This document shows positions 16,695 through 25,556 of a stretch of DNA of 64,000 nucleotides, piece after piece. This DNA comes from Comamonadaceae bacterium OTU4NAUVB1 (lineage in GTDB: Bacteria > Pseudomonadota > Gammaproteobacteria > Burkholderiales > Burkholderiaceae_C). Where the stretch lies: positions 2,108,001 to 2,172,000 of the forward strand of contig CP099605.1 in the NCBI GenBank assembly GCA_024372625.1, written 5' to 3'. Under the pieces are notes generated by a model. That model ran no database searches. It was not told the origin of the DNA and saw only the letters and a program-made list of their open reading frames with translations. The translations under genes were made by a program, and so were the position numbers. Position 1 is the first letter of the stretch, and every line of letters starts with the position of its first letter.

Positions 16695-17108
16695 ATGTAC
16701 ACACCTCCCAGCCTCCGCGCCGCCTCGGCCTACAAGACCGTCGGCGCCCAGTCGAGCGTCGATGGCGCCGACGCCCATCAGCTCATCGTGCTGCTGTTCG
16801 ACGGCCTGCTGCAGGCCGTCAACGCGGCGCGCGGCGCGCTCTCGCGCGGCGACGTGGCGACCAAGGGCGCGCAGATCCAGCGCGCGGTGCGCTTTCTGGA
16901 GGAAGGCCTCAAGGGCGGGTTGGACGACAAGCGCGGCGGCGAGCTGGCCCAGCGCCTGCGCGCCCTCTACGACTACTGCATCCAGCGCCTGACGCAGGGC
17001 AACGTGCGCAACGACGTCGGCGCCCTGGCCGAGGTGGTCGCGCTGATCACGCCGGTGGCCGACGGCTGGAAGGAAATGGGCCGCCAGCGCAGCGCGCAAC
17101 CCGCGTGA
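16695..17108 (+). CDS. fliS: Flagellin export chaperone FliS
   Basis: FliS binds the disordered C-terminus of flagellin in the cytoplasm and presents it to FlhA. The 137 residues form the all-helical family fold: the start SLRAASAYKTVG, then DAHQLIVLLFDGLLQAVNAARGAL (about 27-50), and later LYDYCIQRLTQGN. Length is typical. GCAAAGGACACGC precedes the ATG. It follows fliD by 65 bases, and its stop overlaps a GTG that can begin fliT (GTGA), suggesting coupled translation of the two chaperones. Confidence 0.95.
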   Translation: MYTPPSLRAASAYKTVGAQSSVDGADAHQLIVLLFDGLLQAVNAARGALSRGDVATKGAQIQRAVRFLEEGLKGGLDDKRGGELAQRLRALYDYCIQRLTQGNVRNDVGALAEVVALITPVADGWKEMGRQRSAQPA

Positions 17109-17452
17109 GCGCCGTCGCCATGTCCATGCAGCCCCACCGAATCGAGTCCCCCATGCAAGAACGTCTGCTCGACTACTACACCGCCATCGAGGAGGCCAGC
17201 AGCCAGATGCTGCGCGCCGCCCGTCGCGAGGACTGGGACGCCGTGGTGCGCTGCGAGGGCGTGTGCGTGGTGCTCATCGAGCAGCTGCGCTACAAGGCCC
17301 GCTCGGAGGACCTGCCGCGCGAGGATCGCGCCGAGAAGATGCGCGTGATGCAGCGCATCCTGCGCCACGACGCGGAGATCCGCACGCTGGCCGAGCCCTG
17401 GCTGTCGCAGTTCGACCAGCTGCTCGAACCGCGCGCGCAGCAGGTCCACTGA
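17105..17452 (+). CDS. fliT: Flagellar chaperone FliT-like protein
   Basis: FliT is a small helical chaperone for the cap protein FliD and, in enterics, an anti-FlhDC factor. This protein of up to 115 residues shows the family pattern: LLDYYTAIEEASSQMLRAARREDWDAVV near the start and a C-terminal ILRHDAEIRTLAEPWLSQFDQLL with the conserved RLA/RTLAEP-like stretch. The GTG at 17105 overlaps the fliS stop. The family N-terminus fits better with the ATG at 17153 (MQERLLDYY), so the first 16 residues may not be translated. It closes the fliCDST group; a dmlA-like gene on the other strand follows convergently. Confidence 0.82.
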   Translation: MSAVAMSMQPHRIESPMQERLLDYYTAIEEASSQMLRAARREDWDAVVRCEGVCVVLIEQLRYKARSEDLPREDRAEKMRVMQRILRHDAEIRTLAEPWLSQFDQLLEPRAQQVH

Positions 17453-17492
17453 CCCCGGGCCCGCGGGCGCGCCCTGCCCGCTCCGCGGTCCT

Positions 17493-18569
17493 TCAGCCCC
17501 CGGCCACGATCGCCGCGATCGCCTGGCCCACTTCCGTCGTCGAGGCCTCGCCGCCCAGGTCGCGCGTGCGCGGACCCCGGGCCAGCACCTGCTCGATGGC
17601 CGCCACGATCGCGTCGTGCGCCGGCCGGCAGCCCAGGAAATCCAGCATCAGCGCGCCCGACCAGATCATGGCGATCGGGTTGGCGATGTTCTGGCCGTAG
17701 ATGTCCGGCGCTGAGCCGTGCACGGGCTCGAACAGCGACGGGAAATTCCGCTCCGGGTTCAGGTTGGCCGAGGGCGCCAGGCCGATGGTGCCGGTGGTCG
17801 CCGGCCCCAGGTCCGAGAGGATGTCGCCGAACAGGTTGCTCGCCACCACGACGTCGAAGCGCTGGGGCTGCATGACGAAGCGCGCGGTCAGGATGTCGAT
17901 GTGCTGCTTGTCGGTCGTGACCTCCGGGTAGTCCCGTCCCACCGCGTCGGCGCGGCCGTCCCACCAGGGCATGCTGATGGCGATGCCGTTGCTCTTGGTG
18001 GCCACGGTCAGGTGCTTGCGCGGGCGCGACTTCGCCAGTTCGTAGGCGTACTTCAGCACGCGGTCGGTGCCGTGCCGCGAGAACACCGATTCCTGGATCA
18101 CGATCTCGCGCTCGGTGCCCGCGTACATCACGCCCCCGAGGTTGGTGTACTCGCCCTCGGTGTTCTCGCGCACCACGAAGTAGTCGATGTCCCCGGGCTT
18201 GCGGCCGGCCAGCGGACACGGCACGCCCTCGAACAGGCGCACCGGCCGCAGGTTGATGTACTGGTCGAACTCGCGGCGGAACTTCAGCAGCGACCCCCAC
18301 AGCGACACGTGGTCGGGCACGGTGGCGGGCCAGCCGACGGCGCCGAAGTAGATCGCGTCCATCGGCTGGAGTTGCGCCTTCCAGTCGTCCGGCATCATCT
18401 GGCCGTGCCTGGCGTGGTAGTCGCAGCTGGCCCAGTCGATGGGCTTGAGGTTCAGGGTCAGCTCGAAGCGCTTCGCGGCGGCCTCGAGCACGCGGACGCC
18501 CTCGGGAATGACTTCCTTGCCGATGCCGTCGCCGGGGATGAGTGCGATGTCGAAGGGGCGGTTGCTCAT
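17493..18569 (-). CDS. dmlA: D-malate / tartrate dehydrogenase (decarboxylating)
   Basis: A 358-residue enzyme of the isopropylmalate/isocitrate dehydrogenase family, closest by eye to DmlA/TtuC, which oxidises D-malate or tartrate with NAD+ and Mg2+/Mn2+ and decarboxylates the product (D-malate to pyruvate). Visible motifs are IPGDGIGKEV (10-19), the substrate region FDQYINLRPVRLFEGV (about 97-112), YFVVRENTEGEY (about 127-138), the NLFGDILSDL metal-binding segment (about 240-249) and EPVHGSAPDIYGQNIANP. It is divergent from a DmlR-like LysR gene, the arrangement known for E. coli dmlA/dmlR. It sits inside the flagellar gene block, between fliT and fliE, with no functional link to motility. 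Confidence 0.88.
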   Translation of the reverse strand: MSNRPFDIALIPGDGIGKEVIPEGVRVLEAAAKRFELTLNLKPIDWASCDYHARHGQMMPDDWKAQLQPMDAIYFGAVGWPATVPDHVSLWGSLLKFRREFDQYINLRPVRLFEGVPCPLAGRKPGDIDYFVVRENTEGEYTNLGGVMYAGTEREIVIQESVFSRHGTDRVLKYAYELAKSRPRKHLTVATKSNGIAISMPWWDGRADAVGRDYPEVTTDKQHIDILTARFVMQPQRFDVVVASNLFGDILSDLGPATTGTIGLAPSANLNPERNFPSLFEPVHGSAPDIYGQNIANPIAMIWSGALMLDFLGCRPAHDAIVAAIEQVLARGPRTRDLGGEASTTEVGQAIAAIVAGG

Positions 18570-18688
18570 GGGTGCGGGTCTCCTGGAGTCGGATGGGGGG
18601 TGGATGGGAAGGGCTGGAAGGCCTCCAGTGTCGTGAATTCACGCTCGCCCTACCATCGGGTGTTTCGTCAATCGATCGTGCACGCCGC

Positions 18689-19612
18689 GTGAACAACACC
18701 CCCGCCACCGAGGACCTGCGCGTCTTCGTCGCCGTCACCCGCCAGACCAGCTTCCGTGCCGCCGCGCAGGCGCTGGGCGTGTCGCCGGCCTACGTGACCA
18801 AGCGCATCCGGGTGCTGGAGACCCAGCTGGCGACCCGGCTGCTGCACCGCACGACGCGGCGCGTGACCATCACCGAGGAAGGCGAGCGCGTCTATGCCTG
18901 GGCGCTGCGCGTGCTCGACGACCTCGACAGCCTGGTCGAGGAGGTGGCCGCCGCGCGGCGCGCCCCGCGCGGCCTGCTGCGCGTGAGCGGCAGCTTCGGT
19001 TTCGGCCGCCAGGTGGTGGCGCCGGCGCTGGCGCGGATGATCGCCGCGCACCCGACGATGGCGGTGCGCCTGGAGCTGTTCGACCACCTCATCGACATCG
19101 CCGACGGCGGCTTCGACCTGGACGTGCGCGTGGGCGACGACATCGCGCCGCAGTTCATCGCGCGCCGGCTCGCGGCCAACCACCGGGTGCTGTGCGCGGC
19201 GCCCGACTACCTCGCGCGGCGCGGCGCCCCGCAGGCGCTGGCCGACCTGGCCGCGCACGACTGCCTGGTGATCCGCGAGCGCGACCACCCGTTCGGCGTC
19301 TGGAAGCTGGCCGCCGCCGGCGGGGGCACGCAGACCGTGAAGGTGACCGGGCCGATGTCCACCAACCACGGCGAGATCGCCGTGCAGTGGGCGGTCGACG
19401 GCCGGGGCATCGTGCTGCGCTCGATCTGGCAGGTCGGCGCGCTGCTGCGCGACGGCCGCCTGGCGCGCGTGCTGCCGGACTACCGGCAGGAGGCCAACGT
19501 CTGGGCGGTCTACCCGACGCGCCTGGCGCAGTCGGCCAAGGTGCGGGTGTGCGTGGAATTCCTGGAGCGGTCGTTCGCGGGGATCGACGGCGGCACCGCG
19601 ACGCGCTCCTGA
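18689..19612 (+). CDS. dmlR: LysR-family regulator, DmlR-like
   Basis: A 307-residue LysR-type transcription regulator. The N-terminal winged helix-turn-helix (about residues 8-65) contains SFRAAAQALGVSPAYVTKRIRVLETQL and LLHRTTRRVTITEEGE, the pattern of the DmlR/YeaT subgroup. The C-terminal effector-binding domain (about 95-290) follows, with FGRQVVAPAL and FDLDVRVGDD. I start at GTG 18689; the frame is open from 18542 but that stretch overlaps the dmlA promoter and 5' end. It faces away from dmlA, so it probably activates dmlA in response to D-malate or a related dicarboxylate, and controls itself from the shared 119-base gap. Confidence 0.85.
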   Translation: MNNTPATEDLRVFVAVTRQTSFRAAAQALGVSPAYVTKRIRVLETQLATRLLHRTTRRVTITEEGERVYAWALRVLDDLDSLVEEVAAARRAPRGLLRVSGSFGFGRQVVAPALARMIAAHPTMAVRLELFDHLIDIADGGFDLDVRVGDDIAPQFIARRLAANHRVLCAAPDYLARRGAPQALADLAAHDCLVIRERDHPFGVWKLAAAGGGTQTVKVTGPMSTNHGEIAVQWAVDGRGIVLRSIWQVGALLRDGRLARVLPDYRQEANVWAVYPTRLAQSAKVRVCVEFLERSFAGIDGGTATRS

Positions 19613-19619
19613 AGCCGCC

Positions 19620-19925
19620 TCACACCTGCATGTTCATGATGTCGCTGTAGGCCTGCACCATCCGGTTGCGCACGTGCAGCGTGGCCTGGAAGCCGATCTG
19701 CGACTTCTGGATGGCGAGCATGGTCTCCTCCAGGCCGACCTTCGGATTCTCCATCTGCACTTCGCGCTGCATGGAGGTGGCCTGGGTCTGGGCGCTGCTG
19801 ACGGCGCCGAGGGCGCCCCGCAGGGCGCCGGCGAAGCCACCCTCCGGGGCGGCCTCGACCGCGCGCGAGGCGTCGGCGGAGCGGGCGACGAGGGGGACGG
19901 TGACGGGTGCGAGACGGAGTTCCAT
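19620..19925 (-). CDS. fliE: Flagellar hook-basal body protein FliE
   Basis: FliE joins the MS-ring to the proximal rod and the export gate. The 101-residue protein has the family's variable N-terminus and conserved C-terminal helices: FAGALRGALGAVSSAQTQA, NPKVGLEETMLAIQKSQI (about residues 59-76) and FQATLHVRNRMVQAYSDIMNMQV at the end. It is transcribed divergently from the fliF operon, the usual layout. The 152-base gap between the two start codons holds both promoters; CATTTCCC lies about 40 bases before the fliE start on its strand and resembles the GTTTTCCC found upstream of flhB. Confidence 0.94.
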   Translation of the reverse strand: MELRLAPVTVPLVARSADASRAVEAAPEGGFAGALRGALGAVSSAQTQATSMQREVQMENPKVGLEETMLAIQKSQIGFQATLHVRNRMVQAYSDIMNMQV

Positions 19926-20017
19926 GGCACCGATGCTAGGGGCGCGGGCACCGATCGATCCCCGGGAAATGACGGTGAAAGGTGCGCTTTATCGGGCTTA
20001 TGGCGGCGCCGGGCGGA

Positions 20018-20028
20018 TCGAATAATCG
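20018..20028 (+). promoter_or_regulatory. TCGAATAATCG motif upstream of fliF
   Basis: This 11-base motif occurs identically upstream of fliL (27283-27293), in both cases preceded by a GGGCG(G)ATCG-like stretch and, about 30 bases earlier, a CTTT run. It is likely part of a shared class II flagellar promoter (a -10 region or FlhDC-related site). Confidence 0.45.
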
Positions 20029-20077
20029 CTGCCAGTGGAAGGCAACCGGGCCGTCCGCCGCCTTACCGATTGCCACC

Positions 20078-21916
20078 ATGTCCGCTGTCGCCGATCTGCC
20101 TGCCGCCTCTTTCTCCAACGCCGCGCCGGCGCCCGCCTGGGGCGGCCGCCTCGCGACGATGGACCGTCGCAAGCGCATGCGCCTCGCGCTGGGCGCGGTC
20201 GTGCTGGTGGCCGTGGCCATCGCCGCGGTCGTGCTCGGACGCCAGCCCGACTGGCGCGTGCTGTTCGCCAACCTGAGCGACAAGGACGGCGGCGCCGTCG
20301 TCGCCCAGCTCGCGACGATGAACATCCCCTACAAGTACTCCGACGGCGGCGGCGCGGTCATGGTGCCGGCCGACAAGGTCCACGACGTGCGCCTGCGCCT
20401 GGCCTCCCAGGGCCTGCCCAAGGGATCGGTCGCGGGCTTCGAGCTGATGGAGAACAGCCGCTTCGGCATGACGCAGTTCCAGGAGAAGCTCAACTTCCAG
20501 CGCGGGCTGGAGGGCGAGCTCACGCGCTCGATCCAGGCCCTGGGCTCGGTGCAGAGCGCCCGCGTCCACCTGGCGCTGCCCAGCCAGAACGGCTTCTTCC
20601 GCGAGCAGCAGAAACCCTCGGCCTCGGTGCTGCTGAGCCTCTACCCCGGCCGCGCCCTGGAGCGCGCCCAGATCGCCGGCATCGTCCACCTGGTGGCCTC
20701 CAGCGTGCCCGAACTCGCCCCCACGGCCGTCAGCGTGCTCGACGACAGCGGCAAGCTGCTGTCGGACAGCGGCGCCGCCGGCGACGCGGCCGGCGCGGTG
20801 GACGGACAGCAGCTGCAATACCGCCAGCAGCTCGAACAGCTCTACACCCGCCGCATCCTGGACATCCTGGAGCCGGTGGTGGGCCGCCAGAACGTGAAGG
20901 CGCAGGTCACGGCCGACGTCGACTTCTCGCAGACCGAGGCCACCTCCGAGGAGCACCGCCCCAACCTCACGGCCGATGCCAGCGCGGTGCGCAGCCAGCA
21001 GACGGTGGAGACCACCGGGGCCGCCGCGGCCGGTGGCGCCGGCGCGGGCGGCGTGCCCGGCGCGACCACCAACCAGCCGCCCGGCCCCTCGACCGCCCCG
21101 GTCAACGGCGCCGCCGCCCCGCTCGCGCCCGCCGCCGCGACGGCGGCCACGGCCGGCGCCGCCGCGGCCACCGCCGCCAAGCCCCCGGGCAAGCGCGAAT
21201 CCATCACCAACTACGAGGTCGACAAGACGGTCAAGACCGTGCGCGGCGCCACCGGCCAGATCCGCCGCCTGAGCGCCGCCGTGGTGGTCAACTACCAGAA
21301 CATCGCCGACGCCCAGGGCAAGAGCAGCCCGACCGCGCTGTCGCCCCAGCAGATCGAGCAGATGACCGCGCTGGTGCGCGAGACCATCGGCTTCAGCAAG
21401 GACCGTGGCGACTCGGTCAACCTGATGAACGCGCCCTTCCTGGTCGACGCGACGTCCCAGGCGCCGGAACTGCCGCTGTGGAAGAAGCCCGAGACCCTGG
21501 AGCTGGTGCGCAGCCTGGCCTGGCCGATCGGCCTGGCGGTGATCGGCACGATCGTGCTGTTCGGCATGGTGCGCCCCGGCCTGAAGGCGATGGCGGTGGT
21601 GCCGCAGCCCGCCGCGCTGCCCTCCCCCGGCGCCCTCGGCGCGCTGGCCGCGCCCGGCGCCACGCTGGACACCCTGCTGTCCGAGGAACCCCTGCGCCCG
21701 GCGCTGGCCGCTTCCGCCGGCGGCGCCACGGGCATCGGCATGGGGGTCGGCGCGAGTGCCGCGGCGCTGCCCACGCCGGCGCCGCCCGAGGTGGTGCCCG
21801 AGCAGGCCCGCCTGGAGGGCGCCCGCCAGATGGCGCGTGACAACCCCGGCGCGGTGGCCAACATCGTCAAGGGCTGGGTCAACGGCGACGCCGCCGCGTC
21901 CCCGGCCGGCGCCTGA
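20078..21916 (+). CDS. fliF: Flagellar MS-ring protein FliF
   Basis: FliF builds the MS-ring in the inner membrane, the base on which the motor and export gate assemble. The 612-residue protein has a first membrane helix (about 36-55), the YscJ/FliF ring-building domains (VLFANLSDKDGG, then FELMENSRFGMTQFQEKLNFQRGLEGELTRSI about 123-154), a low-complexity Ala/Gly/Pro stretch in the third domain (about 310-370), a second helix (SLAWPIGLAVIGTIVLFGMV), and a cytoplasmic tail that ends in ARDNPGAVANIVKGWVNGD, the FliG-binding end. Start at ATG 20078; the open frame reaches back to 19982 but lacks family similarity. First gene of fliFGHIJK. Confidence 0.97.
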   Translation: MSAVADLPAASFSNAAPAPAWGGRLATMDRRKRMRLALGAVVLVAVAIAAVVLGRQPDWRVLFANLSDKDGGAVVAQLATMNIPYKYSDGGGAVMVPADKVHDVRLRLASQGLPKGSVAGFELMENSRFGMTQFQEKLNFQRGLEGELTRSIQALGSVQSARVHLALPSQNGFFREQQKPSASVLLSLYPGRALERAQIAGIVHLVASSVPELAPTAVSVLDDSGKLLSDSGAAGDAAGAVDGQQLQYRQQLEQLYTRRILDILEPVVGRQNVKAQVTADVDFSQTEATSEEHRPNLTADASAVRSQQTVETTGAAAAGGAGAGGVPGATTNQPPGPSTAPVNGAAAPLAPAAATAATAGAAAATAAKPPGKRESITNYEVDKTVKTVRGATGQIRRLSAAVVVNYQNIADAQGKSSPTALSPQQIEQMTALVRETIGFSKDRGDSVNLMNAPFLVDATSQAPELPLWKKPETLELVRSLAWPIGLAVIGTIVLFGMVRPGLKAMAVVPQPAALPSPGALGALAAPGATLDTLLSEEPLRPALAASAGGATGIGMGVGASAAALPTPAPPEVVPEQARLEGARQMARDNPGAVANIVKGWVNGDAAASPAGA

Positions 21917-21922
21917 TCGGTC

Positions 21923-22921
21923 ATGGCCATGGACGAACAGGGACTCAGCGACGCGGCGATCCTGCTGATGTCGCTCGGCGAGGAGGAAGCCGGCCAGGTG
22001 CTGCGCCACCTCTCGCCACGTGAAGTGCAGAAGATCGGCGAGACCATCGCCAAGACGCGCGCCGTCTCGCGCGAGCGCCTGGGGCAGGTGGCCGACCGCT
22101 TCGTCACCGCCACGGCCGGACAGAGCCTGTTCGCCGCCGACACCAGCGACTACGTGCGCGCGGTGATGCAGCGCGCGCTGGGCACGGAGAAGGCCGCGAT
22201 CCTGGTCGACCGCATCCTGCAGACCGCCGACCTCACCGGCATCGAGAACCTGAAGTGGATGGACGCCGCCTCGGTGGCCGAGGTGCTGAAGGTGGAGCAC
22301 CCGCAGATCGTCGCGGCGATCCTGGTGCACCTGGAGCCCGAGCACGCCTCGGCCATCCTGGTGGCGCTGCCCGAGGCGCTGCGCGCGGAGGTGCTGCTGC
22401 GCGTGGCCACGCTCGAGGGCATCCAGCCCGCCGCGCTGGAGGACCTCAACGAGGTGATGTTCCGCGTGCTGGCCGGCGGCGGCAAGATCAAGAAGGCGTC
22501 GCTCGGCGGCGCCAAGACCGCCGCCGGGATGATCAACATGCTCGGCGCGGGCGTGGACACCCAGGCGATCGACGCCATCCGCATGCACGACCCGGACCTG
22601 GCCCAGCAGATCGCCGACCTGATGTTCGTCTTCGACGACGTCATGAAGCTCGACGACAAGGCGCTGCAGCTGGTGCTCAAGGAAGTTGCCTCGGAGACGC
22701 TCATCGTCGCCCTCAAGGGCGCCGCTCCGGCGCTGCGCGACAAGTTCCTGGCCAACATGTCCTCGCGCGCGGCCGAATCGCTGCGCGAGGACCTGGAGTC
22801 GCGCGGCCCGATGCGGCTGTCGGAGGTCGAGGCCCAGCAGAAGGAGATCCTGAAGGCGGTGCGCCGCCTGGCCGACGACGGCCAGATCACCCTGGGCGGC
22901 GGCGGCGGCGGTTTCGTCTGA
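21923..22921 (+). CDS. fliG: Flagellar motor switch protein FliG
   Basis: FliG is the rotor protein that takes torque from MotA and links the C-ring to FliF. The 332-residue protein has an N-terminal FliF-binding domain (AAILLMSLGEEEAGQVLRHLSP), a middle domain with the EHPQ motif that binds FliM (in VEHPQIVAAIL, about residue 126), and a C-terminal domain with the charged torque helix (DDVMKLDDKALQLVLKEV, about 236-253). It starts six bases after fliF. The EHPQ motif is intact although the GG loop of its partner FliM is altered here. Confidence 0.97.
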   Translation: MAMDEQGLSDAAILLMSLGEEEAGQVLRHLSPREVQKIGETIAKTRAVSRERLGQVADRFVTATAGQSLFAADTSDYVRAVMQRALGTEKAAILVDRILQTADLTGIENLKWMDAASVAEVLKVEHPQIVAAILVHLEPEHASAILVALPEALRAEVLLRVATLEGIQPAALEDLNEVMFRVLAGGGKIKKASLGGAKTAAGMINMLGAGVDTQAIDAIRMHDPDLAQQIADLMFVFDDVMKLDDKALQLVLKEVASETLIVALKGAAPALRDKFLANMSSRAAESLREDLESRGPMRLSEVEAQQKEILKAVRRLADDGQITLGGGGGGFV

Positions 22922-22931
22922 AGGGGCACCC

Positions 22932-23669
22932 ATGAAGACCGCCCTCATCCCCAGCGAGGACATCGCCGGTTTCTCGCGCTGGCGCTTCGAGCGCGTCGGC
23001 AGCCCGGCCGTTCCCGCGCACGATCCGCGCGAGGCCGAGTCGGCCCACCAGCAGGCGCTGTGGCAGGCACGCCAGGACGCCCTGGCCGAAGGCCGCGCGA
23101 CCGGCCGCGCCGAGGCCCTGGCCGAGGCGCAGGCCCACATGGCGGACTACTTCGCCACCCATGGCCAGGAGACGGCGGCGCGCCTGGCCGCCGTCGTCGC
23201 GGCGGCCGAGGACGGCCTGGCGCAGGCCCAGCAGGACATCGCGCGCGGCACCCTGGAGATCGCCTGCGCCCTGGCGCGCCAGGTGCTGCGCCACGAGATG
23301 GCGACCCAGCCCCGGGCCCTGGAGTCCGTCGTGCGCGAGGCCCTGGGCCTGCTCATGGCCGACGGCCGCAACGCCGTCGTGCGGCTGTCGCCGGTCGACT
23401 TCGAATCGCTCGACGTCCACCTGCGCGCCGAGTTCGCCGGGCAGGCCGTCGGCGTCGTCGCCGATGCGGCGCTGGCGCCGGGCGACTGCCGGGTCGAGTG
23501 CGCCGGCGCCGTGATCGACGGCGGCATGGCCACGCGCTGGGCGCGCGCGGTCGCCAGCCTGGGGCTGGACATGCCGTGGCAGCCGCACCCCGTCGCGGTC
23601 GCCGCGCCGGTGCCGATGCCGATGCCGGCGCCCTCACCGCTCTCCACGGAGCACGACCATGGCGCCTGA
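22932..23669 (+). CDS. fliH: Flagellar export ATPase regulator FliH
   Basis: FliH forms a dimer that holds the ATPase FliI in check and tethers it to the C-ring via FliN. The 245-residue protein shows the family layout: an N-terminal segment with FSRWRFE (aromatic residues that contact FlhA/FliN), a central helical region (about 40-135) with small-residue spacing as in [13 protein letters not shown], and a C-terminal FliH/YscL domain (about 140-225). The end is Pro/Met/Ala rich. It begins 10 bases after fliG and overlaps the fliI start by 11 bases. Confidence 0.92.
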   Translation: MKTALIPSEDIAGFSRWRFERVGSPAVPAHDPREAESAHQQALWQARQDALAEGRATGRAEALAEAQAHMADYFATHGQETAARLAAVVAAAEDGLAQAQQDIARGTLEIACALARQVLRHEMATQPRALESVVREALGLLMADGRNAVVRLSPVDFESLDVHLRAEFAGQAVGVVADAALAPGDCRVECAGAVIDGGMATRWARAVASLGLDMPWQPHPVAVAAPVPMPMPAPSPLSTEHDHGA

Positions 23670-25050
23670 ACGCGCGGCCTGGCAGCGCTACATGGCCGAC
23701 GCGCGCGCGCGCGTCGAGCGCGCCCCCGGGCTGGAGGTGCACGGCACGCTCACGCGGCTGGCCGGGCTGGTGCTGGAGGCCACGGGCATCCGCACGCCGG
23801 TGGGCTCGCAGTGCCTGATCCACCAGGCGCACCAGTCGCCGGTGCTCGCCGAGGTGGTGGGCTTCTCCGGCGACCGCGCCTTCCTGATGCCAGCGGGCGA
23901 CGTGCACGGCCTGTCCAGCGGCGCCGGCGTGGTGCCCGCGGCGCCCTACGTGCCGCTGCCGCGCCTGGGCGAGCCCGAGCACGACGTCGCCATCAGCATC
24001 GGCGCGCTGCGCCTGCCGCTGGGCGCCGGGCTGCTCGGCCGCGTGGTCGATCCGCAGGGCCGGCCGATGGACCACCAGGGCCCGGTCACCGACGTCAAGG
24101 CCGAGCCGATGGACCGCCGCCCGATCAACGCCATGGACCGCGACCCGGTGCGCGAGCCGCTGGACACCGGCGTGCGCGCCATCAACGCCCTGCTCACCGT
24201 CGGGCGCGGCCAGCGCATCGGCCTGTTCGCCGGCTCGGGCGTGGGCAAGAGCGTGCTGCTGGGGATGATGGCGCGCTACACCGAGGCCGACGTGATCGTG
24301 GTCGGCCTGATCGGCGAGCGCGGGCGCGAGGTCAAGGAATTCATCGAGGACATCCTGGGCGCCGAGGGCCGCGCGCGCTCGGTGGTGGTGGCCGCGCCGG
24401 CCGACGCGCCGCCGCTGCTGCGCATGCAGGGCGCGGCCTACGCCACGGCCATCGCCGAGCACTTCCGCGACAAGGGCCAGCACGTGCTGCTGCTGATGGA
24501 TTCGCTCACGCGCTACGCCATGGCGCAGCGCGAGATCGCCCTGGCCATCGGCGAGCCGCCGGCCACCAAGGGCTATCCGCCGTCGTGCTTCGCCAAGCTG
24601 CCGCAGCTGGTGGAGCGCAGCGGCAACGGCCTCAACGGGGTCGGCTCGATCACCGCCTTCTACACCGTCCTGTCCGAGGGCGACGACCAGCAGGACCCGA
24701 TCGCCGACGCCGCGCGCGCCATCCTCGACGGCCACATCGTGCTGTCGCGCGGACTGGCCGAGGAGGCGCATTTCCCGGCCATCGACATCGAGCAGTCGGC
24801 CTCGCGCGTGATGCACAACGTCGTCTCGCAGGCGCACATGGCCGCCGCGCGCGAGTTCCGCGCCACCTACTCGCGCTACCGCAAGAGCCGCGATCTCGTG
24901 CGCCTGGGCGTGTACGTGGCCGGCAGCGATCCGGCGCTCGACCAGGCGATCCGCCGCCAGCCGGCCATGAGCGCCTTCCTGCAGCAGGCCATGCACGAGG
25001 GCGCGCCCTTCGCGCCCAGCCTCGAGCACATGGCGACCACCCTGGCCTGA
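23659..25050 (+). CDS. fliI: Flagellum-specific export ATPase FliI
   Basis: FliI is the hexameric ATPase that helps deliver export substrates to the flagellar gate. The 463-residue protein is close to F1-beta and type III ATPases: Walker [10 protein letters not shown] (about residues 189-197), [18 protein letters not shown] (about 215-232), Walker B region [21 protein letters not shown] (about 276-296), [20 protein letters not shown], and the C-terminal [12 protein letters not shown]. Length is typical. It overlaps fliH and is followed after 41 bases by fliJ. Confidence 0.97.
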   Translation: MAPERAAWQRYMADARARVERAPGLEVHGTLTRLAGLVLEATGIRTPVGSQCLIHQAHQSPVLAEVVGFSGDRAFLMPAGDVHGLSSGAGVVPAAPYVPLPRLGEPEHDVAISIGALRLPLGAGLLGRVVDPQGRPMDHQGPVTDVKAEPMDRRPINAMDRDPVREPLDTGVRAINALLTVGRGQRIGLFAGSGVGKSVLLGMMARYTEADVIVVGLIGERGREVKEFIEDILGAEGRARSVVVAAPADAPPLLRMQGAAYATAIAEHFRDKGQHVLLLMDSLTRYAMAQREIALAIGEPPATKGYPPSCFAKLPQLVERSGNGLNGVGSITAFYTVLSEGDDQQDPIADAARAILDGHIVLSRGLAEEAHFPAIDIEQSASRVMHNVVSQAHMAAAREFRATYSRYRKSRDLVRLGVYVAGSDPALDQAIRRQPAMSAFLQQAMHEGAPFAPSLEHMATTLA

Positions 25051-25091
25051 GCGGCCCGGCCCCCTTTTCCCCCGACCCGGAGCACATCCCC

Positions 25092-25556
25092 ATGACCCGA
25101 ACGAACGGCCTCGAACTCGCGCTCCAGCAGGCGCTCGAACGGCGCGACGCCGCCGCGCGGGTGGTGGCGCAGGCCCGCCAGGGCTGGAGCGCCGCGTGCG
25201 CCCAGCTCGAGCAGCTGGAGACCTATGCCGGCGAATGCACCGACCGCTGGGCCGCCAAGCAGGTCGGCTGCATGCCGGAGATCATGCGTCACCACTACCA
25301 GTTCATGGCCCGCCTGACGCACGCCATCGTGATGCAGACGGGCATCGTGGGCGATGCGCTGGCCGGGGTCGAGCGCGCGGCCGGCGCCCTGCGCGAGAAC
25401 GAATCGCGCCTGGAGAGCCTGCGCCAGCTCAATGCGACGCGCCTGCGCGACGCGCAGGCGCTGCAGGACCGGCGCGAACAGAAGCAGTCCGACGAGAGCG
25501 CCTCGCTGCAGTACCGGCGCCTGGTCGAGATGCGCATGAGCGAGGGCGTGCGATGA
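25092..25556 (+). CDS. fliJ: Flagellar export protein FliJ
   Basis: FliJ is a coiled-coil protein that inserts into the FliI hexamer like the gamma subunit of F1 and activates the gate. The 154 residues are almost entirely helical with long heptad-like stretches (about 3-50 and 75-145), rich in Arg, Gln, Ala and Glu, ending RRLVEMRMSEGVR. The family is poorly conserved, so the call rests on length, coiled coil and position between fliI and fliK. The ATG at 25092 follows CGGAGCACATCCC. The stop overlaps the fliK start by ATGA. Confidence 0.85.
   Translation: MTRTNGLELALQQALERRDAAARVVAQARQGWSAACAQLEQLETYAGECTDRWAAKQVGCMPEIMRHHYQFMARLTHAIVMQTGIVGDALAGVERAAGALRENESRLESLRQLNATRLRDAQALQDRREQKQSDESASLQYRRLVEMRMSEGVR

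Noticed and set aside
20063..23140. A 1025-codon minus-strand frame
   Set aside because: It is antisense to fliF and fliG, which have full family motifs; the translation has no recognisable domain.
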